A stretch of 64,000 nt of DNA from Bernardetia sp. ABR2-2B (GTDB lineage Bacteria; Bacteroidota; Bacteroidia; Cytophagales; Bernardetiaceae): contig NZ_CP147020.1 of the NCBI RefSeq assembly GCF_037126435.1, positions 4,787,001-4,851,000 on the forward strand. The letters run 5' to 3'. Of the stretch, positions 35,706 through 44,790 are shown one piece after another. Made by a program: the position numbers and the translations under genes. Positions within the stretch are counted from its first letter, which is position 1. Each line of letters begins with the position of its first letter. The notes under the pieces were generated by a model. It searched no databases. It saw nothing but the letters and a program-made list of their open reading frames with translations, and was not told the DNA's origin.

Positions 35706-35709
35706 ATTT

Positions 35710-36636
35710 TTAAATAAAAAGAGTGCTAATAGACTCTTGGTCGTGAATCTTACGAATTGCTTTTGCAAAAAGTTCAGAAACAGATAATACTTTTATTTTA
35801 TCAGACTTTTCTTTTAATGGAATAGTGTCCATAACAGCAAGTTCTAAAAGAGGAGAGTTATTGATATTTTCATATGCTTTTCCAGACAAAACAGGGTGTG
35901 TGGCAATGGCACGTACCGAAACAGCTCCGTTATCAAGCAATACTTGTGCAGCCTTCGAAATTGTCCCTGCAGTGTCTATAAGGTCATCTACAATAATTAC
36001 ATTTGCACCCTCTACATCTCCAATTACTTGCATAGAAGCAATTTCATTCGCTCTCTTTCGGTGTTTATCACAAACTACCATATCAGCATGAAACTGTGAT
36101 GCATAACTTCTAGCTCTAGCAACTCCCCCAACATCGGGTGAGGCAAAAACTAAGTTTTCAAGTTTCAGAGATTCAATATAAGGAATAAAAATAGCTGTTG
36201 CATAAAGATGATCAACTGGAATATCAAAAAAGCCTTGAATTTGTCCTGCATGTAAATCACATGTCATGATACGAGTTGCTCCAGCAGCAGAAATAAGATT
36301 AGCTACCAGTTTTGCGCCAATAGCTACACGAGGTTTATCTTTTCTGTCTTGACGAGCATATCCAAAATAAGGCATCACAACCGTAACCGAACCAGCAGAA
36401 GCACGTTTTGCTGCATCAATCATCAGCAAAAGTTCCATCAGATTGTCAGCAGGTGGAAAAGTAGATTGAACAATAAAAACATCTGCACCACGAATAGATT
36501 CACTATAATTAGGACAGATTTCTCCATCACTAAAAACTTGAAGATTGTGTTGTCCTAATGGTTTTCCAAAGGAATGTGCAATTTTTTCGGCTAAATAAAG
36601 AGACGCAGATCCAGCAAAGATTTTGACAGAATTCAT
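35710..36636 (-). CDS. prs: Ribose-phosphate pyrophosphokinase
   Basis: A 308-residue cytosolic enzyme making PRPP from ribose-5-phosphate and ATP, the donor for purine, pyrimidine, His, Trp and NAD synthesis and for the Hpt enzyme encoded in this window. Present are FSDGEICPNYSESIRG, the flexible loop VVMPYFGYARQDRKDKPR, MTCDLHAGQIQGFF, VFASPDVGGVARARSYA and the PRPP motif VIIVDDLIDTAGTI. Length normal. Confidence 0.96.
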   Translation of the reverse strand: MNSVKIFAGSASLYLAEKIAHSFGKPLGQHNLQVFSDGEICPNYSESIRGADVFIVQSTFPPADNLMELLLMIDAAKRASAGSVTVVMPYFGYARQDRKDKPRVAIGAKLVANLISAAGATRIMTCDLHAGQIQGFFDIPVDHLYATAIFIPYIESLKLENLVFASPDVGGVARARSYASQFHADMVVCDKHRKRANEIASMQVIGDVEGANVIIVDDLIDTAGTISKAAQVLLDNGAVSVRAIATHPVLSGKAYENINNSPLLELAVMDTIPLKEKSDKIKVLSVSELFAKAIRKIHDQESISTLFI

Positions 36637-36782
36637 AGAAGTAGGAACAAGAAGTATAGAAAAAGATTTGAGACAAAAATAACTACACTAGCTAGTAAAT
36701 TCAAATGAAAAGGGGTTTTATTTTACATTTTTTTGGTAGTTGAAGATTCAATTCTGATTTATTTTAATTTTTATCAAAAAAA

Positions 36783-36809
36783 TAACACCTTCTATCAAAA
36801 AAGGTGTTA
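36783..36809. terminator. Terminator between prs promoter region and DUF6089-like gene
   Basis: TAACACCTT/AAGGTGTTA stem with a 9-nt loop; downstream of the leftward gene at 36840. Confidence 0.65.
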
Positions 36810-36839
36810 CATAACTCTTGCTTCATTCAAATTATTTTT

Positions 36840-37547
36840 TTATCTAAACTCTGTTGGACAAATGACTCTATTAATTGTAAAGCTAATAGAAATTCCTGCA
36901 TAATAATACATATCTTTAGTAAACAGATTTGTCATTTGAAATTTTCCTACACTACTAATATCTTCATTCGTTCCGTCTTGAATCATGCCATCAATAGCAT
37001 CTGTAAAAGTAGGTCTTGCTCCAAACTCAAATCCTAAATTATAACTATGAGCCAACATATATTTTAGTCCGACACCAATAGGCAAACCAATTTCTAAGGC
37101 ATTAGGCTGGTTGTCAAAGTAATTACTATTCACAGCAATATGTGCTACCGACCCACCCAAAAAAACGTAAGGTGAAAGACGATTTAGTTCACTCATAGCT
37201 CTGTAATCTCTGAAGTTATATTCCATTCTTCCTGATACTTCATAGATTGTTGCCACAAATTTGGCTGCTCTTCTTTGAAAAAAAAGATTTTCAGAATCAG
37301 ATTCATCTGCCTTTATTACTCCTACCATTGCACCAAAACGCAAAGCAAAAGAAGGACTAGGATTATAACGAAAGAAAAACTCTCCTGCTGGTCGTACATT
37401 TTTTAATTTATAAGAGGGAGAAATATCTCCTGTATAATTTGCTACTCCTGCTCCAAAACCAAATTCTATATCTTGAGCTTGAGAAGCTACTGAAAGAATT
37501 GAAAATAAAGCAAAGAGAAGAATAAATTTATAATTCATATTTTTCAT
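36840..37547 (-). CDS. DUF6089-like outer-membrane beta-barrel protein
   Basis: A 235-residue exported protein with signal peptide ending SVASQAQ and a short beta-barrel pattern. DIEFGFGAGVANYTGDISPS, NVRPAGEFFFRYNPSPSFAL and ARPTFTDAIDGM fit the DUF6089 group of Bacteroidota outer-membrane proteins. It ends with the strand SFTINRVICPTEFR; that last Cys-Pro-hydrophobic-basic ending recurs in the neighbour (VRCPVRFK). The two genes are paralogs in tandem. Confidence 0.7.
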   Translation of the reverse strand: MKNMNYKFILLFALFSILSVASQAQDIEFGFGAGVANYTGDISPSYKLKNVRPAGEFFFRYNPSPSFALRFGAMVGVIKADESDSENLFFQRRAAKFVATIYEVSGRMEYNFRDYRAMSELNRLSPYVFLGGSVAHIAVNSNYFDNQPNALEIGLPIGVGLKYMLAHSYNLGFEFGARPTFTDAIDGMIQDGTNEDISSVGKFQMTNLFTKDMYYYAGISISFTINRVICPTEFR

Positions 37548-37661
37548 AAAGAAAATTTATTATTGATTAGAACCAAGGTTCTTCAAATAGTTTGACTTTT
37601 TAATTTATTTAATTGACAAATTTACAGCCATTTACTAGAAATATCTAAAAAAGCTCATAAA

Positions 37662-37693
37662 AAAAGTGTACAAGAATAAAATTTTTGTACACC
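37662..37693. terminator. Hairpin after the second DUF6089-like gene
   Basis: AAGTGTACAA/TTGTACAC stem in the spacer between the two barrel genes. Confidence 0.55.
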
Positions 37694-37715
37694 TCTTAGA
37701 AAAAATCTTTTATTT

Positions 37716-38876
37716 TTATTTAAAACGAACAGGACAACGCACTCCATGAGGAGGGATAATATACGTCAAATGAAAACCTGTAAGCATATAAACATCATTA
37801 TCATTTTGGTTTCCACGAATACTTGGTTCTGCCTTGTAAGGATCACTACCAAAACCATTAAAAGTATTGTAACCTACCCCATCAATACCTACATATGAAT
37901 AACGAGAAAGTAATCTAACTAATTCTCCTCTACTCGCCATTTCTGCTAGTATTGCACCTCTATCTCCTTCTAAAGAACGGTCATGAAATGCTTTAGCAAG
38001 TTCGTCATCTCCAAAAACTCCTAAATCAACATAGTTGCGACTAACATCATCTAAATAATCTGTAAGTAAGAAACGGTAAGAGAATTCAAATGCAATATCT
38101 ATGCGATTAGATAATTTTTTACGTATTCCAAATCCAACAGGAATAGCAATCTGTACTTTCGAGTATTTCTTTCCTAAATCTCTTGTAACTGAATCTCCCT
38201 GTATGAGAGCTGTGTAAGAGCCACGTCCTTGTCCTTCCGTACCTAGAGGCTGTAAATCTGTCCATTCGTCTGCTCCCCAATCTGGAGAACCTCCACCAAT
38301 TTTAGTTGTAGGAGCTTTTGCTTTAGGTGCGTGATAAAAAACAGCTAGACCACCCATTACATAAGGTACAAATTGTTTTGGTCTTTGATAAAATTCTTTG
38401 TTCAGAAGTTCGCTACTCATTAAATCCCAACGAAAAGTGGTGTTGAGTTCGAAAATATCATTTCTAAAATGAGCATTACGAATATAACGGAAAAAATCAT
38501 GTCCATCAGTTGGGTCAGCTGTTTCTTCATCAGATGCTAAGATTCTTCCCCAGTTTAGTCCTAAACGAGCCGAAAATTGTGGACGAAATTTTTTCTCAAC
38601 AAATATTCCAATATTTGGACGAGTGAAACGTAAGTCTGTACTCCAAAAATTAGACTTAGGTACAATATCACCAAAATAATTCATTGAATTGACATTTAAG
38701 CCAACACTAACATACTGACGGCGTTTTGTCCACACCCATTGATGATTGTGAGGTCCTCTACGAGGAGTTGTTTTTTTGTAGTAATATTTATTTCCTACTT
38801 GTGCTTGTACTTCTTCAGTTGCTAAGAAAGCGACACCAAGTAAAGTAAATAAGAATGTAAAAAGAATTTTTTTCAT
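37716..38876 (-). CDS. DUF6089-like outer-membrane protein, larger paralog
   Basis: A 386-residue exported protein with signal peptide ending TEEVQAQ. Barrel-type strands include YVSVGLNVNSMNYFGDIVP, FVEKKFRPQFSARLGLNWG and VPYVMGGLAVFYHAPKA, homologous in layout to the gene at 36840. It carries long loop insertions (DWGADEWTDLQPLGTEGQG) that could be surface exposed. It ends in ITHLYIIPPHG-type strand and VRCPVRFK. The function is unknown. Confidence 0.65.
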   Translation of the reverse strand: MKKILFTFLFTLLGVAFLATEEVQAQVGNKYYYKKTTPRRGPHNHQWVWTKRRQYVSVGLNVNSMNYFGDIVPKSNFWSTDLRFTRPNIGIFVEKKFRPQFSARLGLNWGRILASDEETADPTDGHDFFRYIRNAHFRNDIFELNTTFRWDLMSSELLNKEFYQRPKQFVPYVMGGLAVFYHAPKAKAPTTKIGGGSPDWGADEWTDLQPLGTEGQGRGSYTALIQGDSVTRDLGKKYSKVQIAIPVGFGIRKKLSNRIDIAFEFSYRFLLTDYLDDVSRNYVDLGVFGDDELAKAFHDRSLEGDRGAILAEMASRGELVRLLSRYSYVGIDGVGYNTFNGFGSDPYKAEPSIRGNQNDNDVYMLTGFHLTYIIPPHGVRCPVRFK

Positions 38877-39373
38877 AGAAACAAGTTTTTAAAGCAAGCT
38901 ATCAGTTAGTATAAAAGTAAAACTAAATAACAAGACAGATGTATAGAGCAATTTTTAGAGAGTCAAATTTACGGAAGTAGATTAAAGAATCAAATTTCGA
39001 ATAGATATAAACTACTCTAAATCAGTATTCTTTACTTAGACAGTATTTAATTAACTAATTTGGAAAACAATATTGTATTTTCAAAATTTTATCATTGAAA
39101 ACAAGTAAAACTACCTATTAAATAAACTCAAAAAATATCAAAAAATTTTATCTCATTTTTTAAAATCAGTATTTTTTGATAAAAATTTCATAAAAAAGAT
39201 AGTTAAGAATGTTTTTTCAATCAAAAATACACAAAAATTATGCTATCACTTACAAAAAAGAAAAAAATAGGGGTAAATACTGTGTTAAATTCAAAAACTA
39301 AAAAAGAAAATCCCTACCTAAATTATTAAACAATAATTAGATAGGAATTTATTTTAAAAAATGACATTTATAT
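38877..39373. other. AT-rich intergenic region
   Basis: About 500 nt with no open frame of interest. A hairpin near 39309-39345 (TCCCTACCTAA ... TTAGATAGGAA) probably ends the leftward gene at 39374. The start-proximal part should hold the promoter of the 386-residue gene, but I see no exact TAnnTTTG match with a spaced TTG. Confidence 0.4.
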
Positions 39374-39694
39374 TTAGCTCTTCGACATAGAATCTTCCAT
39401 CATTTCATATTGTCCTGTCGTCTTTGCATAGGCTTGTTTTACTTTTTTTACACCTTGCAAAATACTGGCAGCACTAAGACAGACAATAATAGCTGTATTT
39501 AATCTATTATCTTCATTGAAAGCATCTTTTTTTAATATTGCTTGTCCTAAAGCAACAACACCAGTTAGAGATGCAATAGCACCAAAAGCACCTTTATATT
39601 CAGGTTTTTGATGTAATTCTCCAGGTAAAAAACGAATAGCTGTTTCTGCTCCACTTACTGCAGAGGTAATTGTTTTTAGTGTTCTCTTATCCAT
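39374..39694 (-). CDS. Small hydrophobic protein, unknown
   Basis: A 106-residue protein with two moderately hydrophobic helices (GAFGAIASLTGVVALGQAIL, TAIIVCLSAASILQGVKKV) and a polar C-terminus. No family recognised. It is a plausible gene by codon texture and context between leftward genes. Confidence 0.5.
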   Translation of the reverse strand: MDKRTLKTITSAVSGAETAIRFLPGELHQKPEYKGAFGAIASLTGVVALGQAILKKDAFNEDNRLNTAIIVCLSAASILQGVKKVKQAYAKTTGQYEMMEDSMSKS

Positions 39695-39771
39695 AAATTT
39701 AATTTTGAGAAGTTTAAAAAATGTAAATTTTACAATAACTCAACTCCATTTTTCTGAAAATGTTTATTCTT

Positions 39772-40524
39772 TTATCCTAAAATTGTTTCAAAATCATCAT
39801 TATACTCGCTTTTTCTTAAAGAATTAAATGATTCATTTGACTTGAAAAAACTTATTGTGTTGGGCTGTAATTCGACAGCTTCCTCTATCGAAACAAGAGC
39901 TTTCGAAAATTGTCCTAGTTCAGCTTGTACAATAGCTAAACCTACCCATGCCTCCCAAAGAGGAAAACTTTTTCTTTGTTTTGGCAAATCAATTACTTTT
40001 TGATAATAAGTAAGAGCATCTTCATTCTTCTCCAAATCTAATTGTAACTTTGCCATTTCTAATAGTGCATCATCAAAATGAGGATGTATTTTTAGAGCAG
40101 CTTCAAAAGATTCTAGTGCTTTCTCGTTCTCATTTATTTGTCTGAATGCTAAAGCTTTATTCAAATGCGCTCTCTCTGGACGATTCTCAGTCATTCTTAA
40201 AGAAAGAGCAAAATCAAAATAGGAAATAGCTGTTCTTGGCTGTTTCATGTTGAGCATTGCAGTTCCCATATTCAAATAAGTATCTCCCTTTTCAGGTGCA
40301 ATTTGTGAGTAAGCTTTAAAATTATCGAAGGCACTTCTCCAATCTTGAAGCTGCATATAGGTAAGTCCTTTTATATAAAAAGCAGGTGCAAAGTCTGGAC
40401 TTTCTGTAAGAGTAGTTTCTAATTTTTCTAAAGCAATATCGTATTTTCTTGTTTCGTAGGCTTTACAAGCCTCGTTATATGATGCTGGAATTTCTTGTGG
40501 CTGCATAAAATGAATAAAATTCAA
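39772..40524 (-). CDS. Tetratricopeptide-repeat protein
   Basis: A 250-residue soluble protein composed of about six TPR units (FAPAFYIKGLTYMQLQDWRS, GDTYLNMGTAMLNMKQPRTA, HFDDALLEMAKLQLDLEKNE). It has no signal peptide, so is probably cytosolic. A second ATG six codons in (40506, MQPQEIPASY) is equally possible. A protein-interaction scaffold is inferred; partners unknown. Confidence 0.8.
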   Translation of the reverse strand: MNFIHFMQPQEIPASYNEACKAYETRKYDIALEKLETTLTESPDFAPAFYIKGLTYMQLQDWRSAFDNFKAYSQIAPEKGDTYLNMGTAMLNMKQPRTAISYFDFALSLRMTENRPERAHLNKALAFRQINENEKALESFEAALKIHPHFDDALLEMAKLQLDLEKNEDALTYYQKVIDLPKQRKSFPLWEAWVGLAIVQAELGQFSKALVSIEEAVELQPNTISFFKSNESFNSLRKSEYNDDFETILG

Positions 40525-40557
40525 TAAATAATTTCAAATAGTTGGCAAATTTAAGCA

Positions 40558-40590
40558 AAAAAAAGTGGTTTTTATACAAAACCACTTTTT
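40558..40590. terminator. Terminator after lysC
   Basis: AAAAAGTGGTTTT and AAAACCACTTTTT flank a 6-nt loop, between two leftward genes. Confidence 0.75.
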
Positions 40591-40635
40591 AGTTTAAGAC
40601 AAATTATAACTTGTTTTTGTCATAAGATAACATTA

Positions 40636-41913
40636 TTACTTACTAACCACAACTTGAAAAACATCTTCCGAACGTTGTGCAATAAGTGCATTTCCAAGTC
40701 CTGTGAAGTTATTAAGTGTTTCAGTATCATAATTTTTGACTGTAATGAGTTCTAAATTCTCCAAATTATCTAACTCAAAATCATTACTCAAAGATTCTTT
40801 CAAGGAAGCTAATTTTCTATCGTCATTATCCGTACAGACAGAAAAAGAAGTAGCCGAAACTTGTAATAAGTTAATTTTGATATTATAACGATTTAGTTCA
40901 GAGTGAATATAAGCTAGTTGGTTTCGCTCATTGATGGCAGCCAAGTCTTTTGCTTTAAACACAAACATGCTCTGATTTCCTTTTACGATAATTGAAGGAA
41001 TAGAAGGCAGTGTATCTACATTCGCAATTTTTGTTCCCTCTACATCTGCATTCAAAAACGAACGCACATATAAAGAAATGCCTTTTGCAGCTAATGGACG
41101 TATCGTTTTTGGGTGAATAACTGTTGCCCCATAATACGTCATTTCGGCAGCATCAGAATAATTAATCTGCTTGAAAAGGCGAGTGTTTTTAATTCTTTTG
41201 GGGTCTGCGTTCAAGATTCCAGAAACATCTTTCCAAATCGTAACGCCATCTGCTTGTAAACAATAAGCAAAAACAGCAGCCGTAAAATCTGAACCTTCAC
41301 GCCCCAAAGTAGTCGTTTTTCCACCGATTGTTCCCCCAATAAAACCTTGCGTTAGGACAAAACGCTGCTCTAACATAGGCAAAAGTTCGGCTCTAATGAG
41401 TTGTTCCGACCATTCCCAATCTATTTGTCCTTCTCTCCAACGTTCATTAGTCTGTACAAAACGACGAGCATCTACCCACAGACATTTATCATCGTGTTGC
41501 ATTTTGAGATATTCGGAAACAATGGCTGAAGACATAAGCTCTCCAAAACAAATTACTTGGTCGTAATGCTTATCCCAGTTGGGTTCGTCGTCTTTTAGGG
41601 TTGCTGAAAGCTGAAAAATATATTTTTGAAGAATCTTATAAACAATTTTTTCACGCTCTCCATCAAAAAGCTCATCTGCGAGTGCAAGATGATAGTCTTC
41701 AATTTGTTTAAGAATCTGTTTACATTTATCTTCCTGTTTCGATTTGGCTGCCTTAAAAATATCTTCCAAGTGGTTTGTTGTCTTGCCCATAGCAGAAACA
41801 ACAATAACGAGTTTATCTTTTTTGTCAATAAATGAACGTAAAATATTACTTACATTTCTGACAGCAGGGGCATCTTTCACAGACGCACCACCAAATTTGA
41901 ATACATGTAACAT
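40636..41913 (-). CDS. lysC: Aspartate kinase
   Basis: A 425-residue monofunctional enzyme catalysing the first step from aspartate to Lys, Met and Thr. KFGGASV lies at the N-terminus, VIVVSAMGKTTN and FIGGTIGGKTTTLGREGSDFTA (catalytic and substrate residues) follow, then VTIWKDVSGILNADPK. Two C-terminal ACT-like segments (SIIVKGNQSMFVFKAKD, INLLQVSATSFSVCTDNDDRK) suggest allosteric control by an end product. No homoserine dehydrogenase fusion. Confidence 0.93.
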   Translation of the reverse strand: MLHVFKFGGASVKDAPAVRNVSNILRSFIDKKDKLVIVVSAMGKTTNHLEDIFKAAKSKQEDKCKQILKQIEDYHLALADELFDGEREKIVYKILQKYIFQLSATLKDDEPNWDKHYDQVICFGELMSSAIVSEYLKMQHDDKCLWVDARRFVQTNERWREGQIDWEWSEQLIRAELLPMLEQRFVLTQGFIGGTIGGKTTTLGREGSDFTAAVFAYCLQADGVTIWKDVSGILNADPKRIKNTRLFKQINYSDAAEMTYYGATVIHPKTIRPLAAKGISLYVRSFLNADVEGTKIANVDTLPSIPSIIVKGNQSMFVFKAKDLAAINERNQLAYIHSELNRYNIKINLLQVSATSFSVCTDNDDRKLASLKESLSNDFELDNLENLELITVKNYDTETLNNFTGLGNALIAQRSEDVFQVVVSK

Positions 41914-42124
41914 AAATGTACAAACGCTTTTTTGTGGCGTTGATTAAAATTATAAAATAAGAAAAATTGAATTGTTCAAAATGAGCTTTATATGTGTTTT
42001 GAGGTTTTATTCTTTTATAAAAATGAAATGCAAAGTAACAAAGTAGAAAACACTTAGGCAAGTATTTTAAGAAAGTATAGAGAATTGAGTAAATTTAGCT
42101 TTCAACTTTCAAACATCTTCAATT

Positions 42125-42574
42125 ATGAAGCATACAAAAAAAGAATCTTGGGAGAGAATAATTTATAGAACTGATAAATTCGAAAAAGTAAGTTTTATTT
42201 TGCCTACTGTAGAGTGGTTACTTTCTAAAGGGTGTGATGAGCTTTTTTATGCTTCTTTTTCTCATTATGATTTGATTTTAGTTGAAGATTTGAATTGGTG
42301 GAAAAGTAAAAACAACAACACAAAAATTATTTTCAAATTTAATACGGTATTTTCAAGTAGAAATGTACTTACTACAATAGACAATATTAGGAATCAATTT
42401 TCTAAAGAAGAAAAGGAGGAGTTTTTGGAGCTAGAAAAAAGATGTCAAAAACAATTGCTTCGCTTAGCCATAGAAATCCAAACTAAAACAGAACACTATT
42501 CTCATATCACAAAAATCAATGAATACGATGAGTTTGAAATAATTTTGAATAGAATAATGAATAACTTAAATTAA
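42125..42574 (+). CDS. Unknown small soluble protein
   Basis: A 149-residue charged protein without signal or membrane segments (KKESWERIIYRTDKFEKVSF, FSKEEKEEFLELEKRCQKQL). Mixed alpha-beta prediction by eye; no family recognised. Its stop is 2 nt before the next gene's ATG, so the two are cotranscribed and probably work together. Confidence 0.55.
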   Translation: MKHTKKESWERIIYRTDKFEKVSFILPTVEWLLSKGCDELFYASFSHYDLILVEDLNWWKSKNNNTKIIFKFNTVFSSRNVLTTIDNIRNQFSKEEKEEFLELEKRCQKQLLRLAIEIQTKTEHYSHITKINEYDEFEIILNRIMNNLN

Positions 42575-42576
42575 TT

Positions 42577-43005
42577 ATGAATAGGAAAAAAATATTTCTA
42601 TATGTTTTCGCTTTACTATTCCTTGGATTTTCTTTTCTTTCAGATAAATTCTCCGAATATAGAAGTGAAAAAACTCTAAGTAGCATAAAAGGCAAAATCC
42701 AAAAGCAAAACATAGTGTTGCTTTTGGATGGTAAAAGTCTAAGTAAGAACTATAAAAATATGTTTGTAGAAGGTATAATGACGCTTAGAAAGATAGCTTA
42801 TCATCACTCTTCAAGAATAAATAAACGAACTGCTAGTATTATTTCTCAATCAGATACAACTATTCTAAATTTATATCAAGATTCAAAAAGACCAAGAGAA
42901 TTTTGGGTGTATTTGGGAGAAAAGGAGGTGGGAAGAGTTGATATAGAAAACGATTCACTATTAGAAATTTTAGGAGTAGAAAAACCTTATAATAATGAGT
43001 TTTAA
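42577..43005 (+). CDS. Unknown membrane-anchored small protein
   Basis: A 142-residue protein with an N-terminal hydrophobic anchor (IFLYVFALLFLGFSFLSD) and a polar extracytoplasmic part (IVLLLDGKSLSKNYKNMFV, REFWVYLGEKEVGRVDIE). No family recognised. The downstream lpdA gene is 103 nt away and likely separate. Confidence 0.55.
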   Translation: MNRKKIFLYVFALLFLGFSFLSDKFSEYRSEKTLSSIKGKIQKQNIVLLLDGKSLSKNYKNMFVEGIMTLRKIAYHHSSRINKRTASIISQSDTTILNLYQDSKRPREFWVYLGEKEVGRVDIENDSLLEILGVEKPYNNEF

Positions 43006-43108
43006 ATTGTAGAGCTATTAATAAAATACTTAACATTTGAATTACTCATAAAAAGCAGTTAATTTTACATATACATTAATTTCGAATTTTTTTAATCCAT
43101 TTTTATAG

Positions 43109-44521
43109 ATGAAATACGACGTAACAGTTATTGGTTCAGGTCCTGGTGGTTATGTAGCTGCCATTCGTGCAGCACAATTAGGACTCAAAACTGCAATTAT
43201 AGAAAAATATGCTACTTTGGGTGGTACGTGTCTGAATGTAGGCTGTATTCCTTCAAAGGCACTTTTAGATTCTTCAGAGCATTTTCATGCTGCTCAAAAA
43301 AACTTTAAAGAACACGGAATTGATATCAATGAGCCAAAAGTAAATTTTGAGCAGATGATTGAGCGCAAACGTGGTGTAGTTCAAAAAACGTGTGATGGAG
43401 TAGCTTATTTAATGAAGAAAAACAAAATTGATGTTCATCAAGGAGTTGGTTCTTTTATTGATAAAAACAACATCAAAATTACAGCAGAAGATGGCAAAGA
43501 GACAAAAATAGAAACTGATAAAGTTATCATTGCAACAGGCTCAAAACCAACTATTTTTCCTTTCTTTCCTTACGATAAAAAACGTTTTATTACTTCTACA
43601 GAAGCATTGGAATTGAAAGAAGTTCCTAAGAAAATGATTGTTATTGGTGGTGGAGTAATCGGAATGGAACTCGGTTCTGTGTATGCTCGTTTGGGAACGG
43701 AAGTTTCTGTTATTGAGTTTATGCCTTCTATTTTAGGCTCAATGGATAGCACAATGGGCAAAGAATTAGAAAGAGTAAGTAAAAAGTCGCTCAAAATGAA
43801 GTTCTTTTTGCAACACAAAGTAGAAAAAGCAGAATACAAAGGTAAAGACGGAAAAGAAGTAGTCATTACAGCAGTAGATAAAAAAGGAAAAGAAGTAAAG
43901 TTTGAGGCAGATTATTGTCTTCTTGCCGTGGGGCGTAGTGCCTATACAGAAGGTTTAGGGTTAGAAAATATCGGTATCAAAACTGATAAAAGAGGAGCAA
44001 TTGATGTAAACGACCATCTTGAAACAAGCGTAAAAGGTATTTATGCGATTGGTGATGTTGTTCGTGGTGCAATGTTGGCACATAAAGCAGAAGAAGAAGG
44101 TGTTATGGTTGCCGAACTTATGGCAGGACAAAAACCTCATATCAATTATCTTCTAATTCCAGGGGTTGTTTATACGTGGCCAGAAGTGGCAAGTGTAGGT
44201 TATACAGAAGAGCAACTCAAAGAATCAGGCAGAAAATACAAATCAGGCTCATTTCCGTTTATGGCACTTGGAAGAGCAAGAGCTTCAATGGATACTGACG
44301 GACTTGTAAAAGTTTTGGCAGATGAAAAAACTGACGAAATACTTGGGATGCACATCATAGGTGCAAGAGCAGCCGATATGATTGCGACAGCCGTAACTGC
44401 AATGGAATACCGAGCATCAGCCGAAGATATTGCAAGACAAAGCCACGCACACCCAACCTATATGGAAGCTGTAAAAGAAGCGTGTTTGGCAGCTACTGAA
44501 AATCGTGCTATGCATATATAA
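43109..44521 (+). CDS. lpdA: Dihydrolipoyl dehydrogenase (E3)
   Basis: A 470-residue FAD-dependent oxidoreductase that reoxidises dihydrolipoamide of pyruvate and 2-oxoglutarate dehydrogenase complexes and glycine cleavage. FAD motif VIGSGPGGYVAAIRAAQLG, redox disulfide GGTCLNVGCIPSKAL, NAD motif VIGGGVIGMELGSVYARLG, FAD segment GIYAIGDVVRG and C-terminal catalytic His-Glu HAHPTYMEAVKEA are intact. Length normal. Confidence 0.96.
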   Translation: MKYDVTVIGSGPGGYVAAIRAAQLGLKTAIIEKYATLGGTCLNVGCIPSKALLDSSEHFHAAQKNFKEHGIDINEPKVNFEQMIERKRGVVQKTCDGVAYLMKKNKIDVHQGVGSFIDKNNIKITAEDGKETKIETDKVIIATGSKPTIFPFFPYDKKRFITSTEALELKEVPKKMIVIGGGVIGMELGSVYARLGTEVSVIEFMPSILGSMDSTMGKELERVSKKSLKMKFFLQHKVEKAEYKGKDGKEVVITAVDKKGKEVKFEADYCLLAVGRSAYTEGLGLENIGIKTDKRGAIDVNDHLETSVKGIYAIGDVVRGAMLAHKAEEEGVMVAELMAGQKPHINYLLIPGVVYTWPEVASVGYTEEQLKESGRKYKSGSFPFMALGRARASMDTDGLVKVLADEKTDEILGMHIIGARAADMIATAVTAMEYRASAEDIARQSHAHPTYMEAVKEACLAATENRAMHI

Positions 44522-44591
44522 AATAGAATTTGATAGTATAGGGACTATTGAGTGAATAACAAATTAGCTACGCTACTTCTTAGGGGGTTCA

Positions 44592-44637
44592 TGATGTTGT
44601 TGGTTTCGCTTCGCTAAAACACCAACAACGGCATTTT
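44592..44637. repeat. Dispersed hairpin repeat, copy 3
   Basis: GATGTTGTTGGT, TCGCTTCGCTAAAAC and ACCAACAACGGCATT match the copy at 12904-12947. Here the preceding AACAAATTAGCTACGC segment is longer and may represent the fuller repeat. Confidence 0.75.
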
Positions 44638-44718
44638 TTGTTTTTTGAAAAATAAAAAACAGCAATATTTGTAAAAAAAAACGACTATCCTATCAAGTGT
44701 TTAAGTTAAAAACAAAAT

Positions 44719-44745
44719 GAGGCTGACCTTTTCGGACAGCCTCAT
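44719..44745. terminator. Terminator between convergent genes
   Basis: TGAGGCTG/CAGCCTCA stem with an 11-nt loop, between lpdA (rightward) and the leftward gene at 44791. Confidence 0.7.
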
Positions 44746-44790
44746 AATTAAATACATCTTTAAACTTGAACTTGTAAAGCTGTTTTAAGC

